From Klebsiella pneumoniae (lineage in GTDB: Bacteria > Pseudomonadota > Gammaproteobacteria > Eutrophobiales > Eutrophobiaceae), in NCBI GenBank assembly GCA_945878555.1, contig CAMDWI010000027.1:1-42585 (forward strand): a DNA stretch of 42,585 nucleotides. Direction: 5' to 3'. The notes under the pieces were generated by a model. That model was not told the DNA's origin, did no database searches, and worked only from the letters and a program-made list of their open reading frames with translations. A program made the position numbers and the translations under genes. Below, piece after piece: positions 34,813 to 42,585 of this stretch (position 1 is the stretch's first letter; every line of letters begins with the position of its first letter).

Positions 34813-36102
34813 TTATTCGTACTTCTGTCCGGAGCACTTGCCGGTGGTGATATCAAAATTACCGCAGCTGATTGGCGCCAGCCAGTCGGCCACCAGGTTC
34901 TTGCTGTCCGGCAGGAAATCTGACCAGGCATCACCGATGACGGTATCCGGGGTTGACCAGACGGTTTCAAACTGGCCATCTTCCTGGATTTCGCCGATCA
35001 GTACCGGCTTGGACAGATGATGGTTTGGATACATGACAGCCGTACCACCGGTCAGGTTCGGAACCGTAATACCTATCATTGCTGCACCTACCGCTTCCGG
35101 ATCAGTCGTGCCAGCCTTTTCGACGGCCTTCACCCACATCTTGAAACCGATATAGTGTGCTTCCATCGGGTCATTGGTGACGCGTTTCGGGTTCTTGATA
35201 AAGGCGTGCCACTTCGAGATAAAGTCGGTATTTTCCGGAGACTCCATGCTCATGAAGTAATTCCATGCAGCCAGGTGACCTACCAGTGGCTTGGTATCAA
35301 TACCGGACAGTTCCTCTTCACCTACAGAGAAGGCGACGACCGGTATATCTTCAGCGGAGACGCCCTGGTTGCCCAGTTCCTTGTAGAACGGTACGTTGGC
35401 ATCACCATTGATGGTGGAAACCACGGCCGTCTTCTTGCCTTCGCTACCGAACTTCTTGATATCAGCAACGATACTCTGCCAATCGGAATGACCGAACGGG
35501 GTATAGTTGATCATGATGTCTTCTGCGGCTACACCCTTGGCCTTGAGAAAGGCTTCCAGGATCTTGTTGGTCGTACGCGGATAGACATAGTCTGTACCTG
35601 CCAGCACCCAGCGCTCGACACCCAGATCATTCATCAGGTATTCCACGGCGGGAATGGCCTGCTGGTTCGGGGCCGCACCGGTGTAGAACACATTTTTCGA
35701 TGATTCCTCACCTTCGTACTGGACCGGGTAAAACAACAGGCTATTCAGCTCTTCAAAAACCGGTAACACGGATTTTCTGGAGACGGACGTCCAGCAACCG
35801 AATACGACTGATACGCCGTTTTTCTGGATCAGCTCGCGTGCCTTCTCGGCAAACAACGGCCAGTCCGAGGCCGGGTCAACGACCACAGCTTCAAGCTTCT
35901 TGCCGAGTACGCCACCCGCCTTGTTCTGCTCGTCAATCAGCATCAGCATCGTGTCTTTCAGCGTGGTTTCGCTGATCGCCATCGTGCCGGACAGTGAATG
36001 CAAGACACCAACCTTGATCGTTTCCTGCGCCTGAACCGAAGCCGCCATGCCAAGACCGATCAAAATACCGGCGGCAATGCGTAACAATTTTCTGTTTATC
36101 AT
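34813..36102 (-). CDS. urtA: Urea ABC transporter periplasmic substrate-binding protein UrtA
   Basis: 429 residues with a signal peptide of about 25 residues ending SVQAQ. The mature part begins ETIKVGVLHSLSGTMAISE and contains DPASDWPLFAEKARELI, VFGCWTSVSRKSVLPVFE and LLFYPVQYEGEE, the UrtA-specific blocks that separate it from amino-acid-binding LivK proteins. The C-terminus has a cysteine pair (SCGNFDITTGKC). It captures urea in the periplasm for UrtBCDE. AAAAGG precedes the ATG. It lies 56 bp downstream of the porin stop. Confidence 0.96.
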   Translation of the reverse strand: MINRKLLRIAAGILIGLGMAASVQAQETIKVGVLHSLSGTMAISETTLKDTMLMLIDEQNKAGGVLGKKLEAVVVDPASDWPLFAEKARELIQKNGVSVVFGCWTSVSRKSVLPVFEELNSLLFYPVQYEGEESSKNVFYTGAAPNQQAIPAVEYLMNDLGVERWVLAGTDYVYPRTTNKILEAFLKAKGVAAEDIMINYTPFGHSDWQSIVADIKKFGSEGKKTAVVSTINGDANVPFYKELGNQGVSAEDIPVVAFSVGEEELSGIDTKPLVGHLAAWNYFMSMESPENTDFISKWHAFIKNPKRVTNDPMEAHYIGFKMWVKAVEKAGTTDPEAVGAAMIGITVPNLTGGTAVMYPNHHLSKPVLIGEIQEDGQFETVWSTPDTVIGDAWSDFLPDSKNLVADWLAPISCGNFDITTGKCSGQKYE

Positions 36103-36158
36103 GGGTTATACCTTTTTTTAATTTATTGATCTGGATGTATACGATTAAGTATTTGTAA

Positions 36159-37115
36159 TCAGAACATGAACAGCGCTTCAAGCGCGATCAAAGTCGAATC
36201 GGTGCCGCCGACATCGACATTGTCCTTTCTGAACTCGGCCACGAGCAGCAGGTTGTCACCGACCTTGTAACTGGGTGACAGCGTGATGGCGCTGGCCTCG
36301 ATGCCGCGGAAATCGTCCTGGAAGTCGTGATAGCGAACGGTGATACCGTAGGGACCCGAGGCGTAATTGGCCATCAACAGATAGCCATCACCGTTACCGG
36401 CGGCGCCGTAGTCGGCGTCACTGTACTCACCCGCGAAGGTGAAACCTGACACAGAATATGAAGCCCAGACGTTGATCACGTCGCGGTCTGTCTTGTCATC
36501 CGTGATGTAGAACAGCTTCGTGGTGAAACCTTCCACGGGCATCAGGGCCACACCAAGCTCGTAGCCCGGATTGTCGGTATCCCGTTCAAGCGGACCGCCG
36601 GCATAAGCGAATGCGTCATTGACGACGGAACCCATGATGGCGAACTTTCCGCCGTCGTAGTACGCCGACACGCCCTGCTGGTAGTAGCCGTAGAAGGAGG
36701 GGGCGTAACCGGTGCCGCTGTACTGGAACAGGCCGGTGGGTTCTTCGGCTTCCCAACCACTGTAGCTCAGGAAGCGTCCCGCTTTCAGGCTGAACTGGTC
36801 GTTGAATGCCTTGGTGATAAAGGCCTGCTCGACGAAGGTATCGTCTCCTGCACTGAGATCAGACGCGTTCTCGCCGTACTCGATGTCGACCTGGGCGGAA
36901 ACGCCGCTCGAACCAGCAAACTTGAAGTCGGTCTCGAACTGGTCGATACCGGCACCATTGACAGTCTCACCACCGTCAGGATTCACAGAGGTGTACGACA
37001 TGTCGGCAAAGCCGGTAACGCTGAGGCCCTGCCCGATCTCAATGTCGGCGTGTGCGGTTGAACTCAACAATAATGTTGCTAATGAATTTATTATAATTTT
37101 TTTATTCGACATCAT
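36159..37115 (-). CDS. Outer-membrane beta-barrel porin, probable urea-related porin
   Basis: 318 residues from the first ATG of an ATG-ATG pair (37115), which has GGGAGA five bases upstream; a longer frame to 37151 would start at or before the predicted transcript start. The signal peptide of about 22 residues ends SSTAHA. The body alternates short polar turns with amphipathic strands (SVTGFADMSYTSV, VSAQVDIEYGE, GITVRYHDF) and ends in LFMF, with the terminal phenylalanine expected by the barrel-assembly machinery. No specific family is certain. Its place directly behind a sigma-54 promoter and ahead of urtA suggests that it admits urea or other small nitrogen compounds under nitrogen limitation (inference). 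Confidence 0.82.
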   Translation of the reverse strand: MMSNKKIIINSLATLLLSSTAHADIEIGQGLSVTGFADMSYTSVNPDGGETVNGAGIDQFETDFKFAGSSGVSAQVDIEYGENASDLSAGDDTFVEQAFITKAFNDQFSLKAGRFLSYSGWEAEEPTGLFQYSGTGYAPSFYGYYQQGVSAYYDGGKFAIMGSVVNDAFAYAGGPLERDTDNPGYELGVALMPVEGFTTKLFYITDDKTDRDVINVWASYSVSGFTFAGEYSDADYGAAGNGDGYLLMANYASGPYGITVRYHDFQDDFRGIEASAITLSPSYKVGDNLLLVAEFRKDNVDVGGTDSTLIALEALFMF

Positions 37116-37159
37116 AAAAATCTCCCAATAGTTAACGAACATACTTCGCACTGGGAATT

Positions 37160-37175
37160 TGCAATTAGGATGCCA
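37160..37175 (-). promoter_or_regulatory. Sigma-54 (RpoN) promoter of the porin-urt-ure locus
   Basis: The minus strand reads TGGCATCCTAATTGCA, against the consensus TGGCAC-N5-TTGCW. The invariant GG and GC are exactly 10 nt apart and only one consensus base differs. The predicted start is near 37149, giving a leader of about 34 nt before the porin ATG. Such promoters need an enhancer-binding activator; NtrC is the expected one for urea genes. Confidence 0.8.
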
Positions 37176-37628
37176 ACTACATTTTTTACAGTTTTACTGC
37201 ATAGATATTCAGGTTTTTCGCTGAAGTAGCTTAGTAAGAGCAATTCCATTTGCACTGAAAAATGACAAGTCCATTATTTTTGATGCATTTCCGCATCATT
37301 ATCGTGCGATGTTGTAAATTAAACTCAACAGTAATTTCTCGTGAATAGCGATTTCAACATCGGTTAACAATCATAACAATGCAGGCCATCCCTGCCACAT
37401 CTATAACCAAACATCCTGCTACAGGATCTGCAATATCGGTTACCGAGTCTTTAACACAGTGGGTGCGCTCCTGTTCATATCAGGCCTGCATAACCAGTAT
37501 TTGCAGCACTAAACACGGGAGCTATCCGGAATGACATGCGTGACACCTATGTGTGCTTTCGTACAGAAATATCATTGAGTTTTACATAGTCTTCAAGGAG
37601 GCCCTAGAACGTTCAGGAAGGTAGTGTA
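37176..37628. other. Divergent intergenic region between the porin and adhesin genes
   Basis: This AT-rich stretch carries the upstream region of the porin operon and the promoter region of the adhesin. Apart from the inverted repeat at 37281-37298 I see only short dyads. AAGGAGG at 37595-37601 is a perfect Shine-Dalgarno sequence with no start codon at usable distance. No protein-coding frame is supported. The adhesin promoter could not be placed. Confidence 0.5.
37281..37298. promoter_or_regulatory. Inverted repeat upstream of the sigma-54 promoter (possible activator site)
   Basis: TGATGC and GCATCA form perfect 6 bp arms around ATTTCC, centred about 140 bp upstream of the predicted porin transcript start. 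That distance suits an enhancer site, but the sequence does not match the NtrC consensus (TGCAC-N7-GTGCA), so the assignment is weak. Confidence 0.3.
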
Positions 37629-37706
37629 ATGCATCTCAGACAGATCGGGTTCAGGAACAGTAAGCGTTCGAACCACACGTATATCCATCCGGAACCACTA
37701 TCGTGA
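37629..37706 (+). CDS. 25-residue upstream ORF overlapping the adhesin start (leader peptide or frameshifted 5' end)
   Basis: An ATG at 37629 with AGGAAGG seven bases upstream opens a frame of 25 codons (MHLRQIGFRNSKRSN...EPLS). It ends in a TGA at 37704-37706, inside the GTG start of the adhesin (GTGA). The ribosome site here is better than the one in front of the GTG, so ribosomes ending here could re-initiate on the adhesin. Alternatively an indel could have split a longer N-terminus. The peptide has no recognised family. Confidence 0.45.
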   Translation: MHLRQIGFRNSKRSNHTYIHPEPLS

Positions 37707-40700
37707 GGATTAACCCATACAAGTCTGTCCAGGCAGACAGCGTCGGGTTCCCATGGCGTCGCCTTGCACTGTTTGTAGCGATGGGGTGTGGTCTGGTTTC
37801 TTTACAAACCCGGGCCAATGGAACCGACCCTGTTATAGTTGAAGGACAAGTCAGCTTTTCCACCCAGGGCGAAACCCTGAGTATCACCAACAGCCCCGGA
37901 GCGATTATCCACTGGCAGGGATTCTCAATTGAGGCAGGTGAGACCACAAATTTTATCCAGCAATCTGCGGTGTCCAGTGTACTCAATCGCGTAACCGGGG
38001 CCGATCCATCCGTCATCCTCGGGACACTCAGTTCGAATGGCAGGGTATTCCTGATAAATCCTGGCGGTATTCTGGTTGGACAAGGCGCAAAAATTGATGT
38101 GGCGGGTCTGGTCGCTTCAACACTGGACATCAGCAACCAGGATTTTCTCACCGGTCGGCTCAGGTTTACAGCTAAGAGTAAAACAGGCACCGTCGAAAAC
38201 CGGGGCAATATTTATACACCTGCGGGAGGTGCTGTTTATCTGATTGGGTCAAATGTATCCAATAGCGGCAACATCTATAGTCCACAAGGTGAAATAATCC
38301 TGGCCGCTGGCGACACCGTCCAGCTGATGGATACCAGTACACCTGGTGTCAGGGTCGAGATCACTGCCAGTAATAATACCTCGATCAATCTGGGTGAGCT
38401 CCTTGCCCAAAGTGGTGATATCGGTATATACGGTGCGGCCCTTCAGAATGCGGGTATCGTCAATGCCGACCAGGTCACCCATGATGCCAGCGGAAAAATT
38501 GTCCTGCGGGCAAAACAGAATATTACTATTGAAGCTGGCAGCCATATCAGTGCCAATGGAGTGCAGGGCGGGGAAATTTTAATCGAGTCAGAAACCAGTG
38601 CTGTACAGGTATCCGGTTTGATTGCAGCCGCAGGGTCAGAACTATCCGGTGGGACAGTCCGCGTGCTGGGTAACGATGTCAATCTGAATGAATCCACGCA
38701 TATTAATGTATCCGGCAAAACAGGGGGCGGAACAGTGTTCATCGGCGGGAACTTCCTCGGGGCCGGCCCTGAGCAGAATTCACTGACTGCATCTCTTGAT
38801 AATGATATTCAAATCAATGCTGATGCGACCCACTTCGGTGATGGAGGCAGGATCGCTGTCTGGTCTGATAACGATACATCAATAGGCGGCACCCTGACGG
38901 CACGCGGAGGGATGTATTCGGGTAATGGTGGATTTATCGAAACCTCTGGCAAACATCTCTTAATCAACAGCAGTACGCATGTAAATACGCTTGCTTATCA
39001 AGGAGAGGCAGGGACCTGGTTGCTGGACCCGCAAGATTTCAAAATTGATTCGATTGGAAATGGTGGCGATATTACAGGTATTGATCTGGGTGATGCCCTG
39101 GATCTGTCCAGTGTCGTTATTTTCAGCGACGACGGTCTGTCCGGCGTCAACGGCGACATCCTTGTAAACGAAGCCATCGACTGGAATGCAGCCACGACCC
39201 TGACGTTGAACGCTGTCCGGGACGTGACGGTAAGTGTAGGTGCCGCAATAACCGGGGAGAATGGAAGCGTGGTCGCGGACGCGGGACGCAATATTAGTGT
39301 AAATGAAGCTATCACGACTACTACGGGTAACCTGACATTCACTGCCACTGAAGACGTCAATCTGAATGCAGCCACGACGACGACCACCGGCGATATTTCA
39401 TCAACTGCGGGAAATGATGTCAATATAGCGGCGTTCATGACGATCACGACGGGACAAATAACAGCGACTGCGGGTCATGATGTAACAGTCGGTGCCGGGA
39501 TGTCCATAACCACCGGGGATATTGTATTGCGTGCCGATAATGATGGTAACGGGCCTGGCGCTGTTATTGGCGGCAGCGTGGACATAACCTGTGGCAGTAA
39601 CTGCATAACCGTTACTGGCGCTGCCAACGTGCTCAACATACGCTTCAATCCGGTAGATTACACAACTACAGATGCGGAAATTCTGGCTTACGATTTAAAC
39701 CTGACCGGTACAGGAACCCTGGACGCCAGGGCGTGGGTATTTGCAGAAGGAACAGATAAAGAGTATGACGGCGATACAGTTGCAGTCGTTAACAACCTCA
39801 AGCCGGACATCATTGATAGCGCTGATCCAGGGACATTAACCACGACTGGGTCTGTTTTTGATTCAAAGAACGTCGGGATTAACAAGCTAATCAATTTTGA
39901 TAGTTACATTCTTACGGCCCCTGCGGCCTATGACCTCTGGCTTCCTTCAGGATCTCCTGAGGGTGGTCCTGGTATTACAACTGCGGACATTACACCCAAG
40001 GCGTTGACCGCCGTCGACTTGATCGGCTCGGTCACGAAGATCTACGACGGTGATGCCACCGTCACTAACCTGACCACGGCCAACTACAGCATCACCGGCT
40101 TCATCGCTGGTGAGGGCGCGACCGTCGGTGTGACGACGGGCACCTACGACAACGGCAAGGATGTCATCGACAACCCGGCCAACAGCCCCGTCACCTCGAC
40201 CAGTCTGGTGATCGGTGATTACACCCAGGATGTCGGGACGCTGTTATCGAACTATGACCTCTCGGCCATCACCGGCGTCTCCGCACTGGGTAACATCGGT
40301 GAGATCACCCCGCTGGCACTGACGGCTGTGGATTTAATTGGCACGGTCACCAAGATCTACGACGGCGATGCGACCGTGACCAACCTGACCACCGCCAATT
40401 ACGACATCACCGGCTTCATCGCCGGTGAGGGCGCGACCGTCGGCGTGACCACCGGCAGTTATGACAACGGCAAGGATGTCATCGACAACCCCGCTGGTAG
40501 TCCGGTCACCTCGACCAGTCTGGTGCTTGGGGATTACACCCAGGATGTCGGTACGCTGTTATCGAACTATGACCTCTCGGCCATCACCGGCGTCTCCGCA
40601 CTGGGTAACATCGGTGAGATCACCCCGCTGGCACTGACTGCGGTTGACCTGATTGGATCGATTACCAAGATCTACGACGGTGATGCCACCGTGACCAACC

Positions 40701-42585
40701 TGACCACCGCCAATTACGACATCACCGGCTTCATCGCCGGTGAGGGTGCCACCGTCGGGGTCACCACCGGCAGCTACGACAACGGCAAGGATGTGATCGA
40801 CAACCCGGCGAACAGCCCGGTCACCTCGACCAGTCTGGTGCTTGGGGATTACACCCCGGATGTCGGGACGCTGCTATCGAACTATGACCTCTCGGCCATC
40901 ACCGGCGTCTCCGCGCTCGGCAACATCGGGGAGATCACCCCGCTGGCGCTGACCGCCGTCGACCTGATCGGCAGCATCACCAAGCTCTTCGACGGCGATG
41001 CCACCGTGACCAACCTGACCACCGCCAATTACGACATCACCGGCTTCATCGCCGGTGAGGGTGCGACCGTCGGAGTCACCACCGGCAGCTACGACAACGG
41101 CAAGGATGTCATCGACAACCCGGCCAACAGCCCGGTCACCTCGACCAGTCTGGTCCTCGGCGATTACACCCAGGATGTCGGGACCTTGCTCAGCAACTAT
41201 GATTTAAGTGCAATCACCGGCGTCTCCGCGCTCGGTAACATCGGCGCGATCACCCCGCTGGCACTGACTGCGGTTGACCTGATTGGCGCAGTCACCAAGG
41301 TGTACGACGGCGATGCGACCGTCACCAACCTGACCACCGCGAACTACAGCATCACCGGCTTCATCGCCGGTGAGGGCGCGACCGTCGGCGTGACCACCGG
41401 CAGTTATGACAACGGCAAGGATGTCATCGACAACCCGGCCAACAGCCCGGTCACCTCGACCAGTCTGGTGCTCGGTGATTACACCCAGGATGTCGGTACG
41501 CTGTTATCGAACTATGACCTCTCGGCCATCACCGGTGTCTCCGCGCTCGGCAACATCGGCGCGATCACCCCGCTGGCACTGACGGCTGTGGATTTAATTG
41601 GCACGGTCACCAAGATCTACGACGGTGATGCGACCGTGACCAACCTGACCACGGCCAATTACGACATCACCGGCTTCCTCGCCGGTGAGGGTGCGACCGT
41701 CGGTGTGACCACCGGCAGCTACGATAATGGCAAGGATGTCATCGACAATCCGGCCAACAGCCCCGTCACCTCGACCAGTCTGGTGCTCGGCGATTACACC
41801 CAGGATGTCGGGACCCTGCTCAGCAACTATGATTTAAGTGCAATCATCGGTGTCTCCGCGCTCGGTAACATCGGCGCGATCACCCCGCTGGCACTGACTG
41901 CGGTTGACCTCATCGGTAACATCACCAAGGTGTACGACGGCGATGCGACCGTCACCAACCTGACCACGGCCAACTACAGCATCACCGGCTTCCTCGCTGG
42001 TGAGGGCGCGACCGTCGGTGTGACGACGGGCACCTACGACAACGGCAAGGATGTCATCGACAACCCGGCCAACAGCCCGGTCACCTCAACCAGTCTGGTC
42101 CTCGGCGATTACACCCAGGATGTCGGGACGCTGTTATCAAACTATGACCTCACTGCCGTTACCGGTGTCTCCGCGCTCGGTAACATCGGGGCGATCACCC
42201 CGCTGGCACTGACTGCGGTTGACCTGATTGGCGCAGTCACCAAGGTGTACGACGGTGATGCCACCGTCACTAACCTGACCACGGCCAACTACAGCATTAC
42301 CGGCTTCATCGCCGGTGAGGGCGCGACCGTGGGGGTCACCACCGGCAGCTACGACAACGGCAAGGATGTCATCGACAATCCGGCGAACAGCCCGGTCACC
42401 TCAACCAGTCTGATCCTCGGCGATTACACCCAGGATGTCGGGACCTTGCTCAGCAACTATGATTTAAGTGCAATCACCGGCGTCTCCGCGCTCGGTAACA
42501 TCGGCGCGATCACCCCGCTGGCACTGACTGCGGTTGACCTGATTGGATCGATTACCAAGATCTACGACGGTGATGCCACCGTCAC
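37703..42585 (+). CDS. Filamentous-haemagglutinin-like TpsA adhesin with tandem YDG/MBG repeats (5' part; runs off the window)
   Basis: The frame is open from a GTG at 37703 to the window end, at least 1,627 residues. After a signal segment (RRLALFVAMGCGLVSL, ending TRANG) comes the two-partner-secretion domain: SITNSPGAIIHWQGFSIEAG and the hallmark RVFLINPGGILVGQGA, with NPGGI at 119-123. Beta-helix-forming sequence follows (VFIGGNFLGAGPE; FIETSGKHLLI; GTWLLDPQDF, typical of this family). Degenerate short repeats come next (TTTTGNLTFTATEDVNLNA, TTTTTGDISSTAGNDVNIA). From about residue 764 there are 105-residue YDG-type repeats. It would be secreted through a TpsB partner, not seen here. No in-frame ATG exists between 37661 and the GTG, and its ribosome site is weak. 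Confidence 0.87.
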   Translation, partial: MRINPYKSVQADSVGFPWRRLALFVAMGCGLVSLQTRANGTDPVIVEGQVSFSTQGETLSITNSPGAIIHWQGFSIEAGETTNFIQQSAVSSVLNRVTGADPSVILGTLSSNGRVFLINPGGILVGQGAKIDVAGLVASTLDISNQDFLTGRLRFTAKSKTGTVENRGNIYTPAGGAVYLIGSNVSNSGNIYSPQGEIILAAGDTVQLMDTSTPGVRVEITASNNTSINLGELLAQSGDIGIYGAALQNAGIVNADQVTHDASGKIVLRAKQNITIEAGSHISANGVQGGEILIESETSAVQVSGLIAAAGSELSGGTVRVLGNDVNLNESTHINVSGKTGGGTVFIGGNFLGAGPEQNSLTASLDNDIQINADATHFGDGGRIAVWSDNDTSIGGTLTARGGMYSGNGGFIETSGKHLLINSSTHVNTLAYQGEAGTWLLDPQDFKIDSIGNGGDITGIDLGDALDLSSVVIFSDDGLSGVNGDILVNEAIDWNAATTLTLNAVRDVTVSVGAAITGENGSVVADAGRNISVNEAITTTTGNLTFTATEDVNLNAATTTTTGDISSTAGNDVNIAAFMTITTGQITATAGHDVTVGAGMSITTGDIVLRADNDGNGPGAVIGGSVDITCGSNCITVTGAANVLNIRFNPVDYTTTDAEILAYDLNLTGTGTLDARAWVFAEGTDKEYDGDTVAVVNNLKPDIIDSADPGTLTTTGSVFDSKNVGINKLINFDSYILTAPAAYDLWLPSGSPEGGPGITTADITPKALTAVDLIGSVTKIYDGDATVTNLTTANYSITGFIAGEGATVGVTTGTYDNGKDVIDNPANSPVTSTSLVIGDYTQDVGTLLSNYDLSAITGVSALGNIGEITPLALTAVDLIGTVTKIYDGDATVTNLTTANYDITGFIAGEGATVGVTTGSYDNGKDVIDNPAGSPVTSTSLVLGDYTQDVGTLLSNYDLSAITGVSALGNIGEITPLALTAVDLIGSITKIYDGDATVTNLTTANYDITGFIAGEGATVGVTTGSYDNGKDVIDNPANSPVTSTSLVLGDYTPDVGTLLSNYDLSAITGVSALGNIGEITPLALTAVDLIGSITKLFDGDATVTNLTTANYDITGFIAGEGATVGVTTGSYDNGKDVIDNPANSPVTSTSLVLGDYTQDVGTLLSNYDLSAITGVSALGNIGAITPLALTAVDLIGAVTKVYDGDATVTNLTTANYSITGFIAGEGATVGVTTGSYDNGKDVIDNPANSPVTSTSLVLGDYTQDVGTLLSNYDLSAITGVSALGNIGAITPLALTAVDLIGTVTKIYDGDATVTNLTTANYDITGFLAGEGATVGVTTGSYDNGKDVIDNPANSPVTSTSLVLGDYTQDVGTLLSNYDLSAIIGVSALGNIGAITPLALTAVDLIGNITKVYDGDATVTNLTTANYSITGFLAGEGATVGVTTGTYDNGKDVIDNPANSPVTSTSLVLGDYTQDVGTLLSNYDLTAVTGVSALGNIGAITPLALTAVDLIGAVTKVYDGDATVTNLTTANYSITGFIAGEGATVGVTTGSYDNGKDVIDNPANSPVTSTSLILGDYTQDVGTLLSNYDLSAITGVSALGNIGAITPLALTAVDLIGSITKIYDGDATV
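39992..42585 (+). repeat. Tandem 315 bp repeats (105 residues, YDG/MBG-type) in the adhesin; eight complete units and part of a ninth
   Basis: Units start at 39992, 40307, 40622, 40937, 41252, 41567, 41882, 42197 and 42512, exactly 315 bp apart. Each encodes ALTAVDLIG, a KIYDGDATVTNLTTANY core, an ITGFIAGEGATVGVTTG strand block, DNPANSPVTSTSLV and a NYDLSAITGVSALGNIG end. Units differ mainly by synonymous changes and by a few residues: IGSVT/IGTVT/IGSIT/IGAVT/IGNIT, KIYDGD/KVYDGD/KLFDGD, NYSITG/NYDITG, FIAG/FLAG, YTQDV/YTPDV. The last unit is cut by the window end, so the full copy number is unknown. An older degenerate unit (KEYDGDTVAVVNNL, about 39759-39800) precedes them. Confidence 0.95.

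Noticed and set aside
37250..37320. NtrC binding site upstream of the sigma-54 promoter
   Set aside because: No stretch matches TGCAC-N7-GTGCA well; GCAC and GTGC occur but too far apart. Only a non-matching dyad at 37281-37298 was kept, at low confidence.
37651..39894. Several minus-strand open frames (about 70-185 codons) opposite the adhesin
   Set aside because: The plus strand is continuously open and carries a clear two-partner-secretion domain; the antisense frames are proline/serine/threonine-rich shadows.
39992..42585. Tandem repeats considered as a CRISPR array
   Set aside because: Units are 315 bp, coding and in frame throughout, with no short repeat-spacer structure and no cas genes.

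Overview
The window is about 42.6 kb at roughly 50-55% GC by eye. From about 340 onward it reads as one gene-dense Gammaproteobacterium-like chromosome segment: Gram-negative outer-membrane and two-partner-secretion proteins, a GspG-type pseudopilin, a urtABCDE-ureDABCEFG urea locus and a sigma-54 promoter. The genus cannot be named from sequence alone. The first ~335 bases look different: they are AT-rich, with a tRNA-Thr lacking an encoded CCA tail and the C-terminus of a DUF349-like protein of Bacteroidota type. They join abruptly into a truncated ankyrin gene, so this end is probably a chimeric join or recombination point.

Region 1 (336-18193) holds three paralogous cassettes. Each encodes (i) a secreted protein of about 800 residues with DUF1587/1595/1592/1588/1585 domains and a c-type heme motif near each end, (ii) a Tat-type DUF1552 (HXXSHH) protein, and (iii) an ankyrin-repeat protein with a signal peptide. 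Order is always cytochrome, DUF1552, ankyrin, with 4-14 bp overlaps between the first two. Cassettes A (336-4747) and B (4940-10572) lie on the minus strand and C (12893-18151) on the plus strand. A Tat-exported FAD dehydrogenase (10781-12631) lies between B and C and is divergent from C. A and C resemble each other more than either resembles B, and B has a changed HXXSHH motif. The set looks like a periplasmic redox system of unknown substrate and is the best candidate here for an undescribed system.

Region 2 (18215-25080) is a mixed block: an orphan GspG-like pseudopilin, a secreted serine hydrolase, an isoaspartyl peptidase/asparaginase-like Ntn hydrolase, an LVIVD-repeat protein, a secreted cyclase-family protein with altered metal-site residues, a Na/phosphate symporter with a PhoU-like tail, and a CsbD-like small protein.

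Region 3 (25375-37175) is a contiguous minus-strand urea acquisition locus: an outer-membrane porin, urtABCDE (urea ABC importer), then ureDABCEFG (urease and its nickel-insertion chaperones). A near-consensus sigma-54 -24/-12 element lies about 45 bp upstream of the porin start, which fits NtrC-type nitrogen control of porin, transporter and enzyme together. A strong hairpin between urtA and urtB probably raises the relative level of the binding protein.

Region 4 (37629-42585, cut by the window end) encodes the first ~1,627 residues of a filamentous-haemagglutinin-like TpsA adhesin: secretion domain, beta-helix stretch, then eight complete 105-residue (315 bp) YDG/MBG-type repeats and the start of a ninth. 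Its apparent GTG start overlaps the stop of a 25-codon upstream ORF.
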